Source: a bacterium TMED88 (GTDB lineage: Bacteria > Myxococcota_A > UBA9160 > UBA4427). Taken from it: a stretch of 43,161 bases of DNA. The notes under the pieces are model-generated. The model ran no database searches. It was not told the origin of the DNA and saw nothing but the letters and a program-made list of their open reading frames with translations. This document shows positions 8,919 through 17,623 of the stretch, in pieces; within the stretch, counting starts at the first letter, position 1, and the number at the start of each line of letters is the position of its first letter. The position numbers and the translations under genes were made by a program. The DNA lies in contig NHEP01000258.1 of the NCBI GenBank assembly GCA_002171515.1, forward strand, positions 1 to 43,161. Direction: 5' to 3'.

Positions 8919-8930
8919 GGGCAGAACGCG

Positions 8931-10985
8931 ATGGCCTCTCCTCTCTGGCAACCCATAGAAATCGGCTCGATGACCCTGCGGAACCGGATCGTGATGTCGC
9001 CGATGGAAAACCAATTTGCCACGCCCGATGGTCAACCGACGGAGCGCTTGATCGACTATTTCGAGGCCCGAGCCCGGGGTGGGGTTGGACTGATTACCCT
9101 CGGCGCCAGCGCGATTGATGCGCGCCACAAGGAGGTGCCCTCCTCCATACACTTCGCCAACGATTCGGTGATCGCCCACCATCAAGTACTCACTGAAGCG
9201 GTGCATGCCCACGGAGCAAAAATCCAACCGCAGCTGGCTCATGCGGGCCCCGACGGTCTCGGGCCGGAAATGCATGGCGTTGAGGCACTCGGCCCGTCGG
9301 CCATTCAATCTTATTTGACGGGGACTTCCTCTCGCGAAATCACAGCGGAGCAATTTCGACAGGTTATCGACTTATTTCGTTCAGCCGCTCGGCGAGTTCG
9401 CGAAGCCGGATACGATGGCGTCGAACTCCATGCTGCACACGGCTACATGCTGCTGGGTTCATTCATTACGCCGTGGCGCAACGTTCGGCGGGACGAATAC
9501 TCGGCCCGTCGTCGAGAAGGACGCATCAAGGCCATCACGGACATCGTCCGCGCAATCAAGAGCGAAACGGGAGAAGACTTTCCCCTCACTCTGAGGATTT
9601 CTGGATTCGAACGCATCGCCGGAGGACGACCCAGTTTTGATACGGCCCGGATGGCGCCCTTCCTCGTGGAAGCGGGCGTCGACGCTTTTCACGTCAGCGG
9701 CGGGGTCATCGATCGCCTCGTCACACAAATGGTGAATGGCTCGCATTATCCAAACGGGCTGAATGTGGCCGGAGCGGAGTCGATCAAACGAGCAGTGGAT
9801 GTCCCGGTCATCGTGGTGGGTCGAATTCACGATCCCGCGCTCGCCGAGCGAATCATCGAAGAGGAAAGAGCCGACCTTGTTGCCTTAGCGCGGCCGCTCC
9901 TCGCAGACCCCGACTTGCCTAATAAGGTCAAAAACGGACAGCATCAGCGTGTACGTCCATGTATCTCCTGCCAAAACTGCATCGATGCCATGGAGACTCG
10001 ATTTGCGCTGGAATGTGCAGTCAACCCTCAAACCGGCCGTGAAAACGACCTGAGTCTCCAGCGCGCACTCGCGCCCCAACACGTCGCCGTCATCGGCGCC
10101 GGTCCCGGTGGCCTAGAGGCCGCTCGAGTGGCCGCCGAAAGGGGCCATCGCGTCTCCCTTTTCGAGGCCAAGCCCTATCTGGGAGGCTCCCTGGTTCTGG
10201 CCTCCACCGTGCATTCCGACAATCAAGATTTTTTGGATTGGCTCATCGGAGAAATTCGAAGACTCCCCGTCGAACTCCATCTCGGACGAAAAGTGTCCAC
10301 TGACGAAATTCTCGCCTGCTCCCCCGACGCGGTGATTATCGCAACAGGCGGTCAGCCGGTCGCGCCCAAAATCGAGGGCGACCACCTCCCTCACGTTTTG
10401 ACCGGCGGTCGGCTTCGAAAAATGCTGTCCGGTGAACTCGATGCCGAAGGGCGACGTCCCTTTTCGGTTTCGACCCGGCTGGTCCTCCGCGCACTGGCCG
10501 GCCCACTCCAGCGCACACTGACACCCGAACGCTTACGGCGCTGGACGCGCGCCTGGATGCCTCTGGGCCCACGCATTCTGGTGATCGGGGGCGACCTCAT
10601 CGGACTCGAACTCGCCGAGTTCTTAGCCGCCCGAGGCCGTCGGGTAGGCGTTCTCGAAACAAGCGATGAGATCGCGCCGGAGGTGGGCCTTAAACGGCGC
10701 CATGAGCACATGGAGCGATTGGATCGGGCGCACGTGGCCGTCAACACAGGAGTGGCCATCAAGCGCATTACAGACCACGGTGTTGAGATTCTAAGAGAGG
10801 ACGGTACGTCTCGACTGGTCCCTGCTGATCACGTGATATTGGCTGGCGGTTTGGAGCCGGATGAGACCCTCGCCAGGTCACTCCAGGGCCGAGTCCCAGA
10901 ATTACGCACCGTCGGCGACTGCACCGGTCTGGGGTTGATTCGCAAAGCCGTCCTCGAAGGCGCCGAGGCCGCCTGCTCGATCTAA
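8931..10985 (+). CDS. FadH/TMADH-like three-domain NADH:flavin oxidoreductase
   Basis: 684-residue Fe-S flavoprotein with the 2,4-dienoyl-CoA reductase / trimethylamine dehydrogenase architecture. An FMN-binding Old Yellow Enzyme barrel comes first (about 1-335; GYDGVELHAAHGYMLL at 160-175). A 4Fe-4S site follows with C344-x2-C347-x2-C350-x11-C362. An FAD domain has GAGPGG at 389-394, and an NAD(P)-binding domain has VIGGDLIGLELAE at about 552-564. Relatives include bile-acid BaiCD/BaiH, so reduction or desaturation of an enone in a ring or acyl-CoA is a fair guess. The ATG at 8931 lies 12 bases after the TetR stop with an AAGGTAAGGG site overlapping that gene's end. The LLM gene follows. A paralogue lies at 13531-15504. 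Confidence 0.93.
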   Translation: MASPLWQPIEIGSMTLRNRIVMSPMENQFATPDGQPTERLIDYFEARARGGVGLITLGASAIDARHKEVPSSIHFANDSVIAHHQVLTEAVHAHGAKIQPQLAHAGPDGLGPEMHGVEALGPSAIQSYLTGTSSREITAEQFRQVIDLFRSAARRVREAGYDGVELHAAHGYMLLGSFITPWRNVRRDEYSARRREGRIKAITDIVRAIKSETGEDFPLTLRISGFERIAGGRPSFDTARMAPFLVEAGVDAFHVSGGVIDRLVTQMVNGSHYPNGLNVAGAESIKRAVDVPVIVVGRIHDPALAERIIEEERADLVALARPLLADPDLPNKVKNGQHQRVRPCISCQNCIDAMETRFALECAVNPQTGRENDLSLQRALAPQHVAVIGAGPGGLEAARVAAERGHRVSLFEAKPYLGGSLVLASTVHSDNQDFLDWLIGEIRRLPVELHLGRKVSTDEILACSPDAVIIATGGQPVAPKIEGDHLPHVLTGGRLRKMLSGELDAEGRRPFSVSTRLVLRALAGPLQRTLTPERLRRWTRAWMPLGPRILVIGGDLIGLELAEFLAARGRRVGVLETSDEIAPEVGLKRRHEHMERLDRAHVAVNTGVAIKRITDHGVEILREDGTSRLVPADHVILAGGLEPDETLARSLQGRVPELRTVGDCTGLGLIRKAVLEGAEAACSI

Positions 10986-11039
10986 GCGCAAACGAATTCA
11001 GCAAGGCCGTTGGGCCTCAGGAAGGAAACTCAAATTATC

Positions 11040-11915
11040 ATGCGATTCGGTTACCTCGAAACTATGACCGACCCCCAATTCATGAAGCCTCTTGCAATCG
11101 CCGCCGAGGAAGCGGGGTACGACGCCTTCGTGATCCCCGATAGCATCGGCTACCCCGAGGAATGCGATAGCCGTTATCCATACACCGCCGACGGTGATCG
11201 AGCCTTTCTAGAAGACAAGCCCTTCATTGAGCCTCTGGTTCTCATTCCTTATCTCGCAGGGGTCACGGAGACAATTCGTTTCACCACAAGCGTGGTCAAA
11301 CTCCCTCTCCGACATCCCGTACTGTTAGCCAAGCAGGTGAGTTCGGCGGCGGTTCTCTCCGGCGGGCGCATCTCTCTCGGCGTCGGTCTGTCTCCTTGGC
11401 CCGAAGACTACGCCGCGGTCGATGTTCCGTGGAAAGGGCGCGGCCGAAGGCTCGACGAAATGCTCGACATCATTCAAGGGCTCTGTGCCGGCGGGTATTT
11501 CGCTTACCCGGGCGAGGTTTTCAAAGTCGCCAGCATGAAGATCTGCCCCGTCCCGGAAAAACCCATCCCGATCATCATTGGTGGGCATAGCGAGCCTGCG
11601 TTGCGACGCGCCGCACGGATCGGTGATGGTTGGATTCATGCCGGGGGCCAAGGCGAGGACCTCATCCCCATGCTTGAAAAACTTCAGCAATTCCGAAGCG
11701 AGTATGGACGCGCTCATCTTCCCTTTGAAATTCATGTCATCTCGGCCGATGCGTATCGGGCTGACGGGTTGCGCCGGCTGGAAGACCTCGGGGTCACCGA
11801 CGTCCTCATTGGTTTTCGAAACGCCTATGAGCTGGCCCAAGATACCCAGAGTCTGGATGAAAAAATCGCCGCCCTCCGGCAGTACGCTGAGGGTGTAATC
11901 GAAAAAACCCGCTGA
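11040..11915 (+). CDS. LLM-class flavin-dependent oxidoreductase
   Basis: Luciferase-like oxidoreductase of 291 residues starting MRFGYLETMTDP. The ATG at 11040 is preferred over the in-frame position at 11010 because the closest paralogue (16565-17446) begins at the same place, with MRFSLAESMGDP, and because a GGAAGGAA stretch lies upstream. Shared signatures are YPYTADGDR, DKPFIEPLVLIP, GVGLSPWPEDY and IIIGGHSEPALRRAARIGDGW. It is 54 bases downstream of the FadH-like gene and 59 upstream of the KstD-like gene, all on the same strand, so it probably works on an intermediate shared with both. The cofactor may be F420 or FMN. Confidence 0.9.
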   Translation: MRFGYLETMTDPQFMKPLAIAAEEAGYDAFVIPDSIGYPEECDSRYPYTADGDRAFLEDKPFIEPLVLIPYLAGVTETIRFTTSVVKLPLRHPVLLAKQVSSAAVLSGGRISLGVGLSPWPEDYAAVDVPWKGRGRRLDEMLDIIQGLCAGGYFAYPGEVFKVASMKICPVPEKPIPIIIGGHSEPALRRAARIGDGWIHAGGQGEDLIPMLEKLQQFRSEYGRAHLPFEIHVISADAYRADGLRRLEDLGVTDVLIGFRNAYELAQDTQSLDEKIAALRQYAEGVIEKTR

Positions 11916-11974
11916 ACGGCGGACCTGGCTCCGGCCGACCGGGCAATCCGCCCATACACCAAGAAGGTATAAAC

Positions 11975-13459
11975 ATGAGTCAACTATCCAGCGCAACGCC
12001 GACCCGACCCAAGCGACTTTCCACAGTGGATCGTTGGGATATCGAAACCGACATCGCCATCGTGGGTTTTGGCGGAGCAGGCGCCTGTGCGGCCATCGAG
12101 GCAGCAGATGCCGGATCGCAGGTTTGCATTTTCGAAGTCGCCGCTGCGGCCGGCGGCTCGACGGCTCTCTCGAGCGCCGAGGTCTACATGGGCGGCGGAG
12201 GGGGTACTCGGGTCCAACGAGCCTGCGGTTACGAAGACAGCACGGAGGACATGATCGCTTATATGATGGCCTGTCAAGGCGAATATGGCGATGAAGAGCG
12301 AATTCGAATGTATTGCGAAGGAAGCCTGGAGCACTTCAACTGGCTGGTTGAACTCGGCGCGCGATACAAAGACAGCGAGTACAAGGAGCGGGCCATCATG
12401 GCTCCGACAGACGACTGCCTGCTCTACACCGGGAATGAAAAGGCCTGGCCGTTTCGAGAAATCGCAAAGCCCTGCCCGCGAGGTCACAACCTTGAGGTCG
12501 AAGGCGACAACGGCGGCCCCATGCTGATGGGCGTGCTCACGGAAAATGTCGAAAAACGGGACATTCGAGTCGAATACAGCACTCGTGCACTGACTCTGAT
12601 TGCCGACGACAACAACTCCGTTTATGGATTAGTTGTCCGGATGGACGGAGAGGAGAGAAATATTCGCGCCCGGAAGGGCGTCATCCTTTGTGCCGGCGGA
12701 TTCGTGATGAATCAGGAAATGCTTCAAAAGTACGTCCCCAATATTGCGGAGGCAGGAAATATCCCCGTCGGAAATCCTGGTGACATGGGCCAAGGGATTC
12801 TGATGGGCCAGGGCGTGGGGGGGTCGGTCATTCACATGAACCAGGCCTTCGTCACACTGCCCTTCTATCCTCCCGCTTCACTGACCCACGGCATCTTCGT
12901 CAATGCCCAAGCGCAACGTTTTATCAACGAAGATGTCTACCATGCGCGAATCGCCCACCATGCGCTCCAGCAAGTCGACAAGCGAATCTATCTAATTCTG
13001 AATCACGACGACTATGAGCACCCGGCTTTCCTCAACGCGGACGTTGCAGGCACGGGTGAAAATATCGAAGAGTTGGCAGAGGAAATAGGCCTCGACCCTC
13101 AAATGCTTGGGCACACCCTCGACTTCTACAATAAAAATGCCCGAAGTGGAAAAGACCCTCTCTTTCATAAGAGCGAGGTCTGGCTAAAATCCATCGAACC
13201 CCCCTTTGCGGCTCTCGATTGCACGCCCGGCAGTGGTGTTTTCTATCCCTACTTTACGCTCGGCGGTCTTGACACATTGCCGACCGGCGAGGTGCTCACC
13301 TTGGAGGGAGCACCGATCACCGGCCTTTTTGCCGCGGGCCGGACGGCGTGCGGCGTCCCCCGAACCGCCTCGGGCTATGCGAGCGGCATGTCGGTCGGCG
13401 ATGCAACTTTCTTTGGACGGGTCACCGGAAAAAACGTGGCCGCCCAAACTTCACACTGA
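11975..13459 (+). CDS. FAD-dependent 3-ketosteroid-dehydrogenase-like oxidoreductase
   Basis: 494-residue flavoprotein of the fumarate reductase / 3-ketosteroid dehydrogenase family. It has the FAD dinucleotide motif IVGFGGAGACAA (G31-x-G33-x2-G36), the AAAAGGSTALSSAEVYMGGG segment and GNEKAWPFREIAKPCPRGH. The C-terminal flavin segment FTLGGLDTLPTGEVL then GLFAAGRTACGVPRT and GYASGMSVGDATFFGR closes the family signature. These blocks resemble the delta4-(5alpha) type of ketosteroid dehydrogenase more than the delta1 type, judged from memory. It inserts a C-C double bond next to a ketone. The start at 11975 follows AAGAAGGT. It ends the TetR-led operon and converges on the second FadH-like gene 71 bases away. 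Steroid specificity is not proven; terpenoid ketones are also possible. Confidence 0.88.
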   Translation: MSQLSSATPTRPKRLSTVDRWDIETDIAIVGFGGAGACAAIEAADAGSQVCIFEVAAAAGGSTALSSAEVYMGGGGGTRVQRACGYEDSTEDMIAYMMACQGEYGDEERIRMYCEGSLEHFNWLVELGARYKDSEYKERAIMAPTDDCLLYTGNEKAWPFREIAKPCPRGHNLEVEGDNGGPMLMGVLTENVEKRDIRVEYSTRALTLIADDNNSVYGLVVRMDGEERNIRARKGVILCAGGFVMNQEMLQKYVPNIAEAGNIPVGNPGDMGQGILMGQGVGGSVIHMNQAFVTLPFYPPASLTHGIFVNAQAQRFINEDVYHARIAHHALQQVDKRIYLILNHDDYEHPAFLNADVAGTGENIEELAEEIGLDPQMLGHTLDFYNKNARSGKDPLFHKSEVWLKSIEPPFAALDCTPGSGVFYPYFTLGGLDTLPTGEVLTLEGAPITGLFAAGRTACGVPRTASGYASGMSVGDATFFGRVTGKNVAAQTSH

Positions 13460-13530
13460 ACGGATTCCCGCGGTGTCCAAAACGGGTCCACACCCGCTAC
13501 ACAACCGCCTCGGCAAGCGGATAGGCCCTT

Positions 13531-15504
13531 TCAGATCGAGTAGGCCACCTCAATGGCGTCGCGAACACTCTTCAGGGAAAGTCCAAAGCCACCCAAATCG
13601 CCGACACTGTAAATCTGCTGAGCGGCGCCTTCGAACCGCTCGACCCATGCCGGGTCTGCGACGGGCTGTCCGACCACAATCACGGTGTCCGCTTCAATGA
13701 TTCGATCATCCGGCGTCGATCCGGCGATCACGACACCCTCCGGCAAGATTCCTTTCACTTCCACTCCCGTGTTGACCGAAACCCCTGCCGCATCGAGCCG
13801 CGAAGCATGATCACCCCGGCGCTTCTTACCGGCCGGCATGGCGAATCGACGACCGGTCTCCAAAAGGCTTACACGTTTTCCTAACCGGCCGAGGTGCTCC
13901 GAGAGTTCTACCCCGATCAGGTTTCCTCCGATCACCACCACCTTTTCGCCCACGTCTAGACTTAAGGGGGTTTCGTTCGCGGCTTGGTCGCAGAGCTGAT
14001 CGAGGAGATCCATTACGGACAACCCCGTCACGACATGAGGCAGAGCATCGCCTTCGAGCTCCGGCCACTCATAGCGCCCCCCCGCGGCGAGAATCACCGC
14101 GTCCGGCCGAAGCTGCTCGAGGGCTGCTCGGTCAACCTCCTGCTCTGTACACACCTCAACCCCGAGTCGCTCAATCGTTTTCAGCAACCAGTCCAAATGC
14201 TTCTGGTTCCCAGGGAAGACCGTCGATGCAAAACGAAATCGACCGCCCAACTGCTTCTCTCGCTCGAATAGCGTGACCGAATGTCCGCGTTCGGCCGCGT
14301 AAATCGCGCTGGCAAGCCCGCCGGGCCCTCCGCCGACAACCACCACCTTTTTCGCTTCCGAGGCCGGCTCAATGGGATACTCCCGCTCCTTTCCGGCCCG
14401 AGGGTTCACCACGCAACCGGCGCCATTAAATTCGGTCTGCATGATGTCCACGCAACCTTGGCAAAGGGTGCAGGGGATGATCTCGTCGGTTTGGTCGTCG
14501 CGAATTTTACGAGGCAGCTCGGGGTCGGCGAGAAACGCACGCCCCATGGCGACAATGTCCGCCTCTCCCTCCTGGACCATCCGTTCGGCGAAATTCGGAT
14601 CCATATTCTGGCCGACGACCATCACGGGCACGTCGACGACTTGACGAATCGAGCGTGCGGACGAGAGGTTGTAACCCGGCTGGTAGTCCGGCCCGGTGAT
14701 AATTTGGGTGATATTGCCATCCCCCACGCCGCCGCTCACATGAAAACAGTCAACGCCCGCGTCAACCAGCAAAGGGGCCAAGCGCTGAGAATCGTCGATT
14801 TCACGTCCTCCCGGCTGTCTTTCGAAGCCCGAAATTCGCACCGTGATGGGAAACGCCTCTCCGACCTTGCTCCGAATATTGGCCAGCACGTCGAGCATGA
14901 ACTTGGCGCGTCCCTCGAATTTCTTGCCTGCATAGACGTCTGTTCGAAAATTTCGAAGAGGAGACAGGAACGAACCCAGCATCATGTAGCTGTGCGCCGC
15001 GTGAAGCTCAATTCCGTCATAGCCCGCTTCACGAGCGCGCAAAGCACCATCGCCATACATCTCGATCACCCGCTCGATGTCCTCCATGGTCATCTCGCGA
15101 CACGCTTGTTGGGTGGTCTCCGTTCGAATGACGGACGGGCCCAAAGGCTGAATCTGCCGCACGAAGGGGGCAATTGACTCCGGACCCGGATGAGAAATCT
15201 GGGGCTGCACCTTCACACCATGGGCATGAATGGAATCCACCAGCTTGCGATGGCCGTCAATTTGGAAATCACTGTGAAGTCCCAACGAATGCAATTGATA
15301 CCGGTGTTCGGGGTCAACGCTGCATACCTCAAGCGAAATCAAGCCTGGCTTCCACTTGGCCCGCTCGCTGTAGTACGCGATCTGCCTCTCCGAAGGCGTT
15401 TCGTCGTCGTTGCCGTAGTCGACAGTCATCGGCGCCATGGCAATTCGGTTGGCCAGTTCCATTCGGCCGATCCGGATGGGCTTCAACAGCGCATCAAAAG
15501 GCAT
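13531..15504 (-). CDS. FadH/TMADH-like three-domain NADH:flavin oxidoreductase (paralogue 2)
   Basis: 657-residue paralogue of the 8931-10985 protein with the same order: FMN barrel (GYDGIELHAAHSYMMLGSF), 4Fe-4S site with C345-x2-C348-x2-C351-x12-C364, the spacing of trimethylamine dehydrogenase, FAD domain (VVVGGGPGGLASAIYA) and a second Rossmann motif (VVIGGNLIGVELSEHL). The Fe-S spacing differs by one residue from paralogue 1. The ATG at 15504 follows AAGGAA. It is the distal gene of a minus-strand unit headed by two LLM genes, the mirror image of the plus-strand unit it meets. It probably reduces or desaturates a conjugated ketone or enoyl-CoA; the two paralogues are too different to be redundant (inference). 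Confidence 0.92.
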   Translation of the reverse strand: MPFDALLKPIRIGRMELANRIAMAPMTVDYGNDDETPSERQIAYYSERAKWKPGLISLEVCSVDPEHRYQLHSLGLHSDFQIDGHRKLVDSIHAHGVKVQPQISHPGPESIAPFVRQIQPLGPSVIRTETTQQACREMTMEDIERVIEMYGDGALRAREAGYDGIELHAAHSYMMLGSFLSPLRNFRTDVYAGKKFEGRAKFMLDVLANIRSKVGEAFPITVRISGFERQPGGREIDDSQRLAPLLVDAGVDCFHVSGGVGDGNITQIITGPDYQPGYNLSSARSIRQVVDVPVMVVGQNMDPNFAERMVQEGEADIVAMGRAFLADPELPRKIRDDQTDEIIPCTLCQGCVDIMQTEFNGAGCVVNPRAGKEREYPIEPASEAKKVVVVGGGPGGLASAIYAAERGHSVTLFEREKQLGGRFRFASTVFPGNQKHLDWLLKTIERLGVEVCTEQEVDRAALEQLRPDAVILAAGGRYEWPELEGDALPHVVTGLSVMDLLDQLCDQAANETPLSLDVGEKVVVIGGNLIGVELSEHLGRLGKRVSLLETGRRFAMPAGKKRRGDHASRLDAAGVSVNTGVEVKGILPEGVVIAGSTPDDRIIEADTVIVVGQPVADPAWVERFEGAAQQIYSVGDLGGFGLSLKSVRDAIEVAYSI

Positions 15505-15594
15505 GATCTAGATTCCTTATATTCGATGAGAGTTCGAGTCCGCCCGCTGAACTGGAAAACGGCTGATGACCTTCTTTCGGGAGCATCCGCTTGG

Positions 15595-16494
15595 TCATGA
15601 TCGGTGAATCACCTTTTCGGCGAAACGATCCATCGCTTTTTTCTTGGTATCAAGCAGACTGACGTCCTCTCCGTCTTGAAGCCAAGGGGCTCGACCCCAG
15701 GGCGTGACGACCCAGGGCAGCACCATGTTGTGATGCGCTCCGAGTGCATCGAGTTGGCCTTCGAGATCCTGAGTCAACGGCTGAATGAGGGAGCAGCACA
15801 CATCGAAAGGCTCATTTTCTCTCCCCATCTCTCGGCGGGTCAAAAGGAGACCTTCGATCGTTTCTACGAGCGCGTCGAACATCATAGGAACACCCAGCCA
15901 GCCGTCATTTCGGGCCGCGCGACGGAGAGCCGCGGGGCTCGCGCCGCCACTCCAAATGGGAACTTTTTCGGGCGGGGCAGGAGAAGCCAGCGCATCTTCA
16001 AAGCTGAAAAACTCACCTTGATGGGAAATACTTTGACCGCTCCAAAGCTTGCGCATGACGTCGATGGTCTCGTCGAGGCGTCGACCTCGCGTATGAAAGT
16101 CGACGCCCATCAATTCATACTCTTCCTTGATCCAACCCGAGGAAACCCCACAGCGGACTCTCCCGCTCGTAAAAACCGAGGCCGCCGCCACAGCGCGGGA
16201 CGCCGTAAAGGGGTCGCGCAGAGCGGCTAGGTAGATATTGGTCGCCAAACGTAAACTCTGCGTTGCAACCCCAAGGGCCGTCAGGGTGATCCAAGGGTCG
16301 GGCCACGGCACATCCTCGGGCCACCACATTTTGCCATCCGGCGTATAGGGATATTTCGATTCAAGCTGACCGGTAGGCATCACGAGATGATCTGCAATGC
16401 TCAGCCCATAAAAGCCAACGGACTCGGCATGTTTTGCAATTTCGAGGTACTGATCGAGCTCCGGCACGTTGACCAGAGAAATCCAATGATGCAT
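15595..16494 (-). CDS. LLM-class oxidoreductase, Rv2161c/TIGR03619-like
   Basis: Luciferase-like oxidoreductase of 299 residues: YGLSIADHLVMP near the N-terminus, YPYTPDGK, then the GRVRCGVSSGWIKEEYELMG block characteristic of the TIGR03619 group, and VPIWSGGASPAALRRAA. It lacks the GVGLSPWPED signature shared by three other LLM proteins here, so it is a separate lineage. It lies between another LLM gene (70 bases upstream) and the second FadH-like gene (90 bases downstream) on the same strand and is probably cotranscribed. Members are predicted F420-dependent in actinobacteria; in this organism that is unknown. Confidence 0.9.
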   Translation of the reverse strand: MHHWISLVNVPELDQYLEIAKHAESVGFYGLSIADHLVMPTGQLESKYPYTPDGKMWWPEDVPWPDPWITLTALGVATQSLRLATNIYLAALRDPFTASRAVAAASVFTSGRVRCGVSSGWIKEEYELMGVDFHTRGRRLDETIDVMRKLWSGQSISHQGEFFSFEDALASPAPPEKVPIWSGGASPAALRRAARNDGWLGVPMMFDALVETIEGLLLTRREMGRENEPFDVCCSLIQPLTQDLEGQLDALGAHHNMVLPWVVTPWGRAPWLQDGEDVSLLDTKKKAMDRFAEKVIHRS

Positions 16495-16564
16495 GGCGTG
16501 TCGATCCTATCTTGGTCAGGAGGAAAGCCCTGAGGGCCGAATCATCCAGCGAAGCGGTCAGCCT

Positions 16565-17446
16565 TCACGATAAGCGAATAACCTTTTCGCCATATTCGCG
16601 AATCTCGTCCACTTTTTGCTCAATCGTCCGGGGCTTCTTGGCATACGGATTATGAAAGCTCACGATGGTATTTGTCACCCCTATTTCCTCGAGTTGGCTG
16701 ATCCCATCACTGGACGAAGTCTTCAGCGCATCGGGATCGAGGGAAATGGCGTGGATTTCAAAATCTTCTTGATGACGCCCATATTCCCGGCGCAAGGCCT
16801 GCAGCCGCTCGATCATGTCTTTGAGGGCTCCACGATCGCCGCCGGCATGCATCCAACCATCTCCGAGACGTGCCGCTCTGCGGAGCGCTTTTTCAGCATG
16901 CCCACCCACTAAAATCGGTATGGGTCGGGTCGGAGCCGGTGTCATTTGGATACTCGGAAATCGGTACTGCTTGCCCTCGTAAGCGAAATAGTCTCCGGTC
17001 GACAAGCCCCGAATGATTTCAATCATCTCATCGCAGCGGGCACCGCGAGTCTTCCAGGAAGTGCCGGTCACTTCAAAATCTTCAGGCCAGGGCGAAAGAC
17101 CAACACCCAGCCCCAATCGATTTTGACTCAGCACCGCAATCGACATCGCTTGCTTGGCCACCCAAACGGGTTCGCGCACAGGAAGTTTCAAGACAAATGT
17201 GTCGAATCGAATTTTTTGGGTCTGAGCCGCCAAACTCGGGATCAGGACAAAAGGCTCGATAAAGGGCTTGCCTTCGAGAAACTTTCGATCGCCATCGGGC
17301 GTGTAGGGGTACTGACTCTCCGACTCCTCGGGGTAACAAAGGCTGTCCGGAACAACCATCGAACTGAAACCCGCGGCCTCGGCGGCTTGCGCGACGGAAC
17401 CATAATGATTCGGGTCTCCCATCGACTCGGCGAGAGAAAAGCGCAT
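16565..17446 (-). CDS. LLM-class flavin-dependent oxidoreductase
   Basis: Luciferase-like oxidoreductase of 293 residues, the closest paralogue of the protein at 11040-11915: MRFSLAESMGDP, VVPDSLCYPEESES, YPYTPDGDRKFLE-GKPFIEPFVLIP, GVGLSPWPEDFE and ILVGGHAEKALRRAARLGDGWMHAGG. The ATG at 17446 is aligned with that paralogue's start; a TTG three bases upstream is equally well placed relative to the GGAGG at 17456-17460. It is the first gene of the minus-strand LLM-LLM-FadH unit. The 174 bases upstream (17450-17623) hold no further gene and probably contain its promoter. Confidence 0.9.
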   Translation of the reverse strand: MRFSLAESMGDPNHYGSVAQAAEAAGFSSMVVPDSLCYPEESESQYPYTPDGDRKFLEGKPFIEPFVLIPSLAAQTQKIRFDTFVLKLPVREPVWVAKQAMSIAVLSQNRLGLGVGLSPWPEDFEVTGTSWKTRGARCDEMIEIIRGLSTGDYFAYEGKQYRFPSIQMTPAPTRPIPILVGGHAEKALRRAARLGDGWMHAGGDRGALKDMIERLQALRREYGRHQEDFEIHAISLDPDALKTSSSDGISQLEEIGVTNTIVSFHNPYAKKPRTIEQKVDEIREYGEKVIRLS

Positions 17447-17623
17447 CAATCAGCACCTCCGTGCGGACCCCGGTGGAAGGCTCGCACCCAAGACAGCTCG
17501 GGCGAAACCACGGTCGCAATCAGAGGGAAGAGGGTACGCGAGGAGAGCGGCGGCCTCCAAGCGGGAATTCTCAGCGCGTCTGGCACCGATGGGAAGCGGA
17601 CCGGCTAACCGCCGACCTGTCCT

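Noticed and set aside
8592..9353. 253-residue minus-strand open frame
   Set aside because: Antisense across the TetR and FadH-like genes; no family features.
13460..13530. Bidirectional terminator between the convergent KstD-like and FadH-like genes
   Set aside because: Only 4-bp GC arms (CCGC/GCGG) and no T-run on either strand could be found.
14281..15177. 298-residue plus-strand open frame
   Set aside because: Lies wholly antisense to the second FadH-like gene, shows no domain, and its length is explained by codon bias of the opposite strand.
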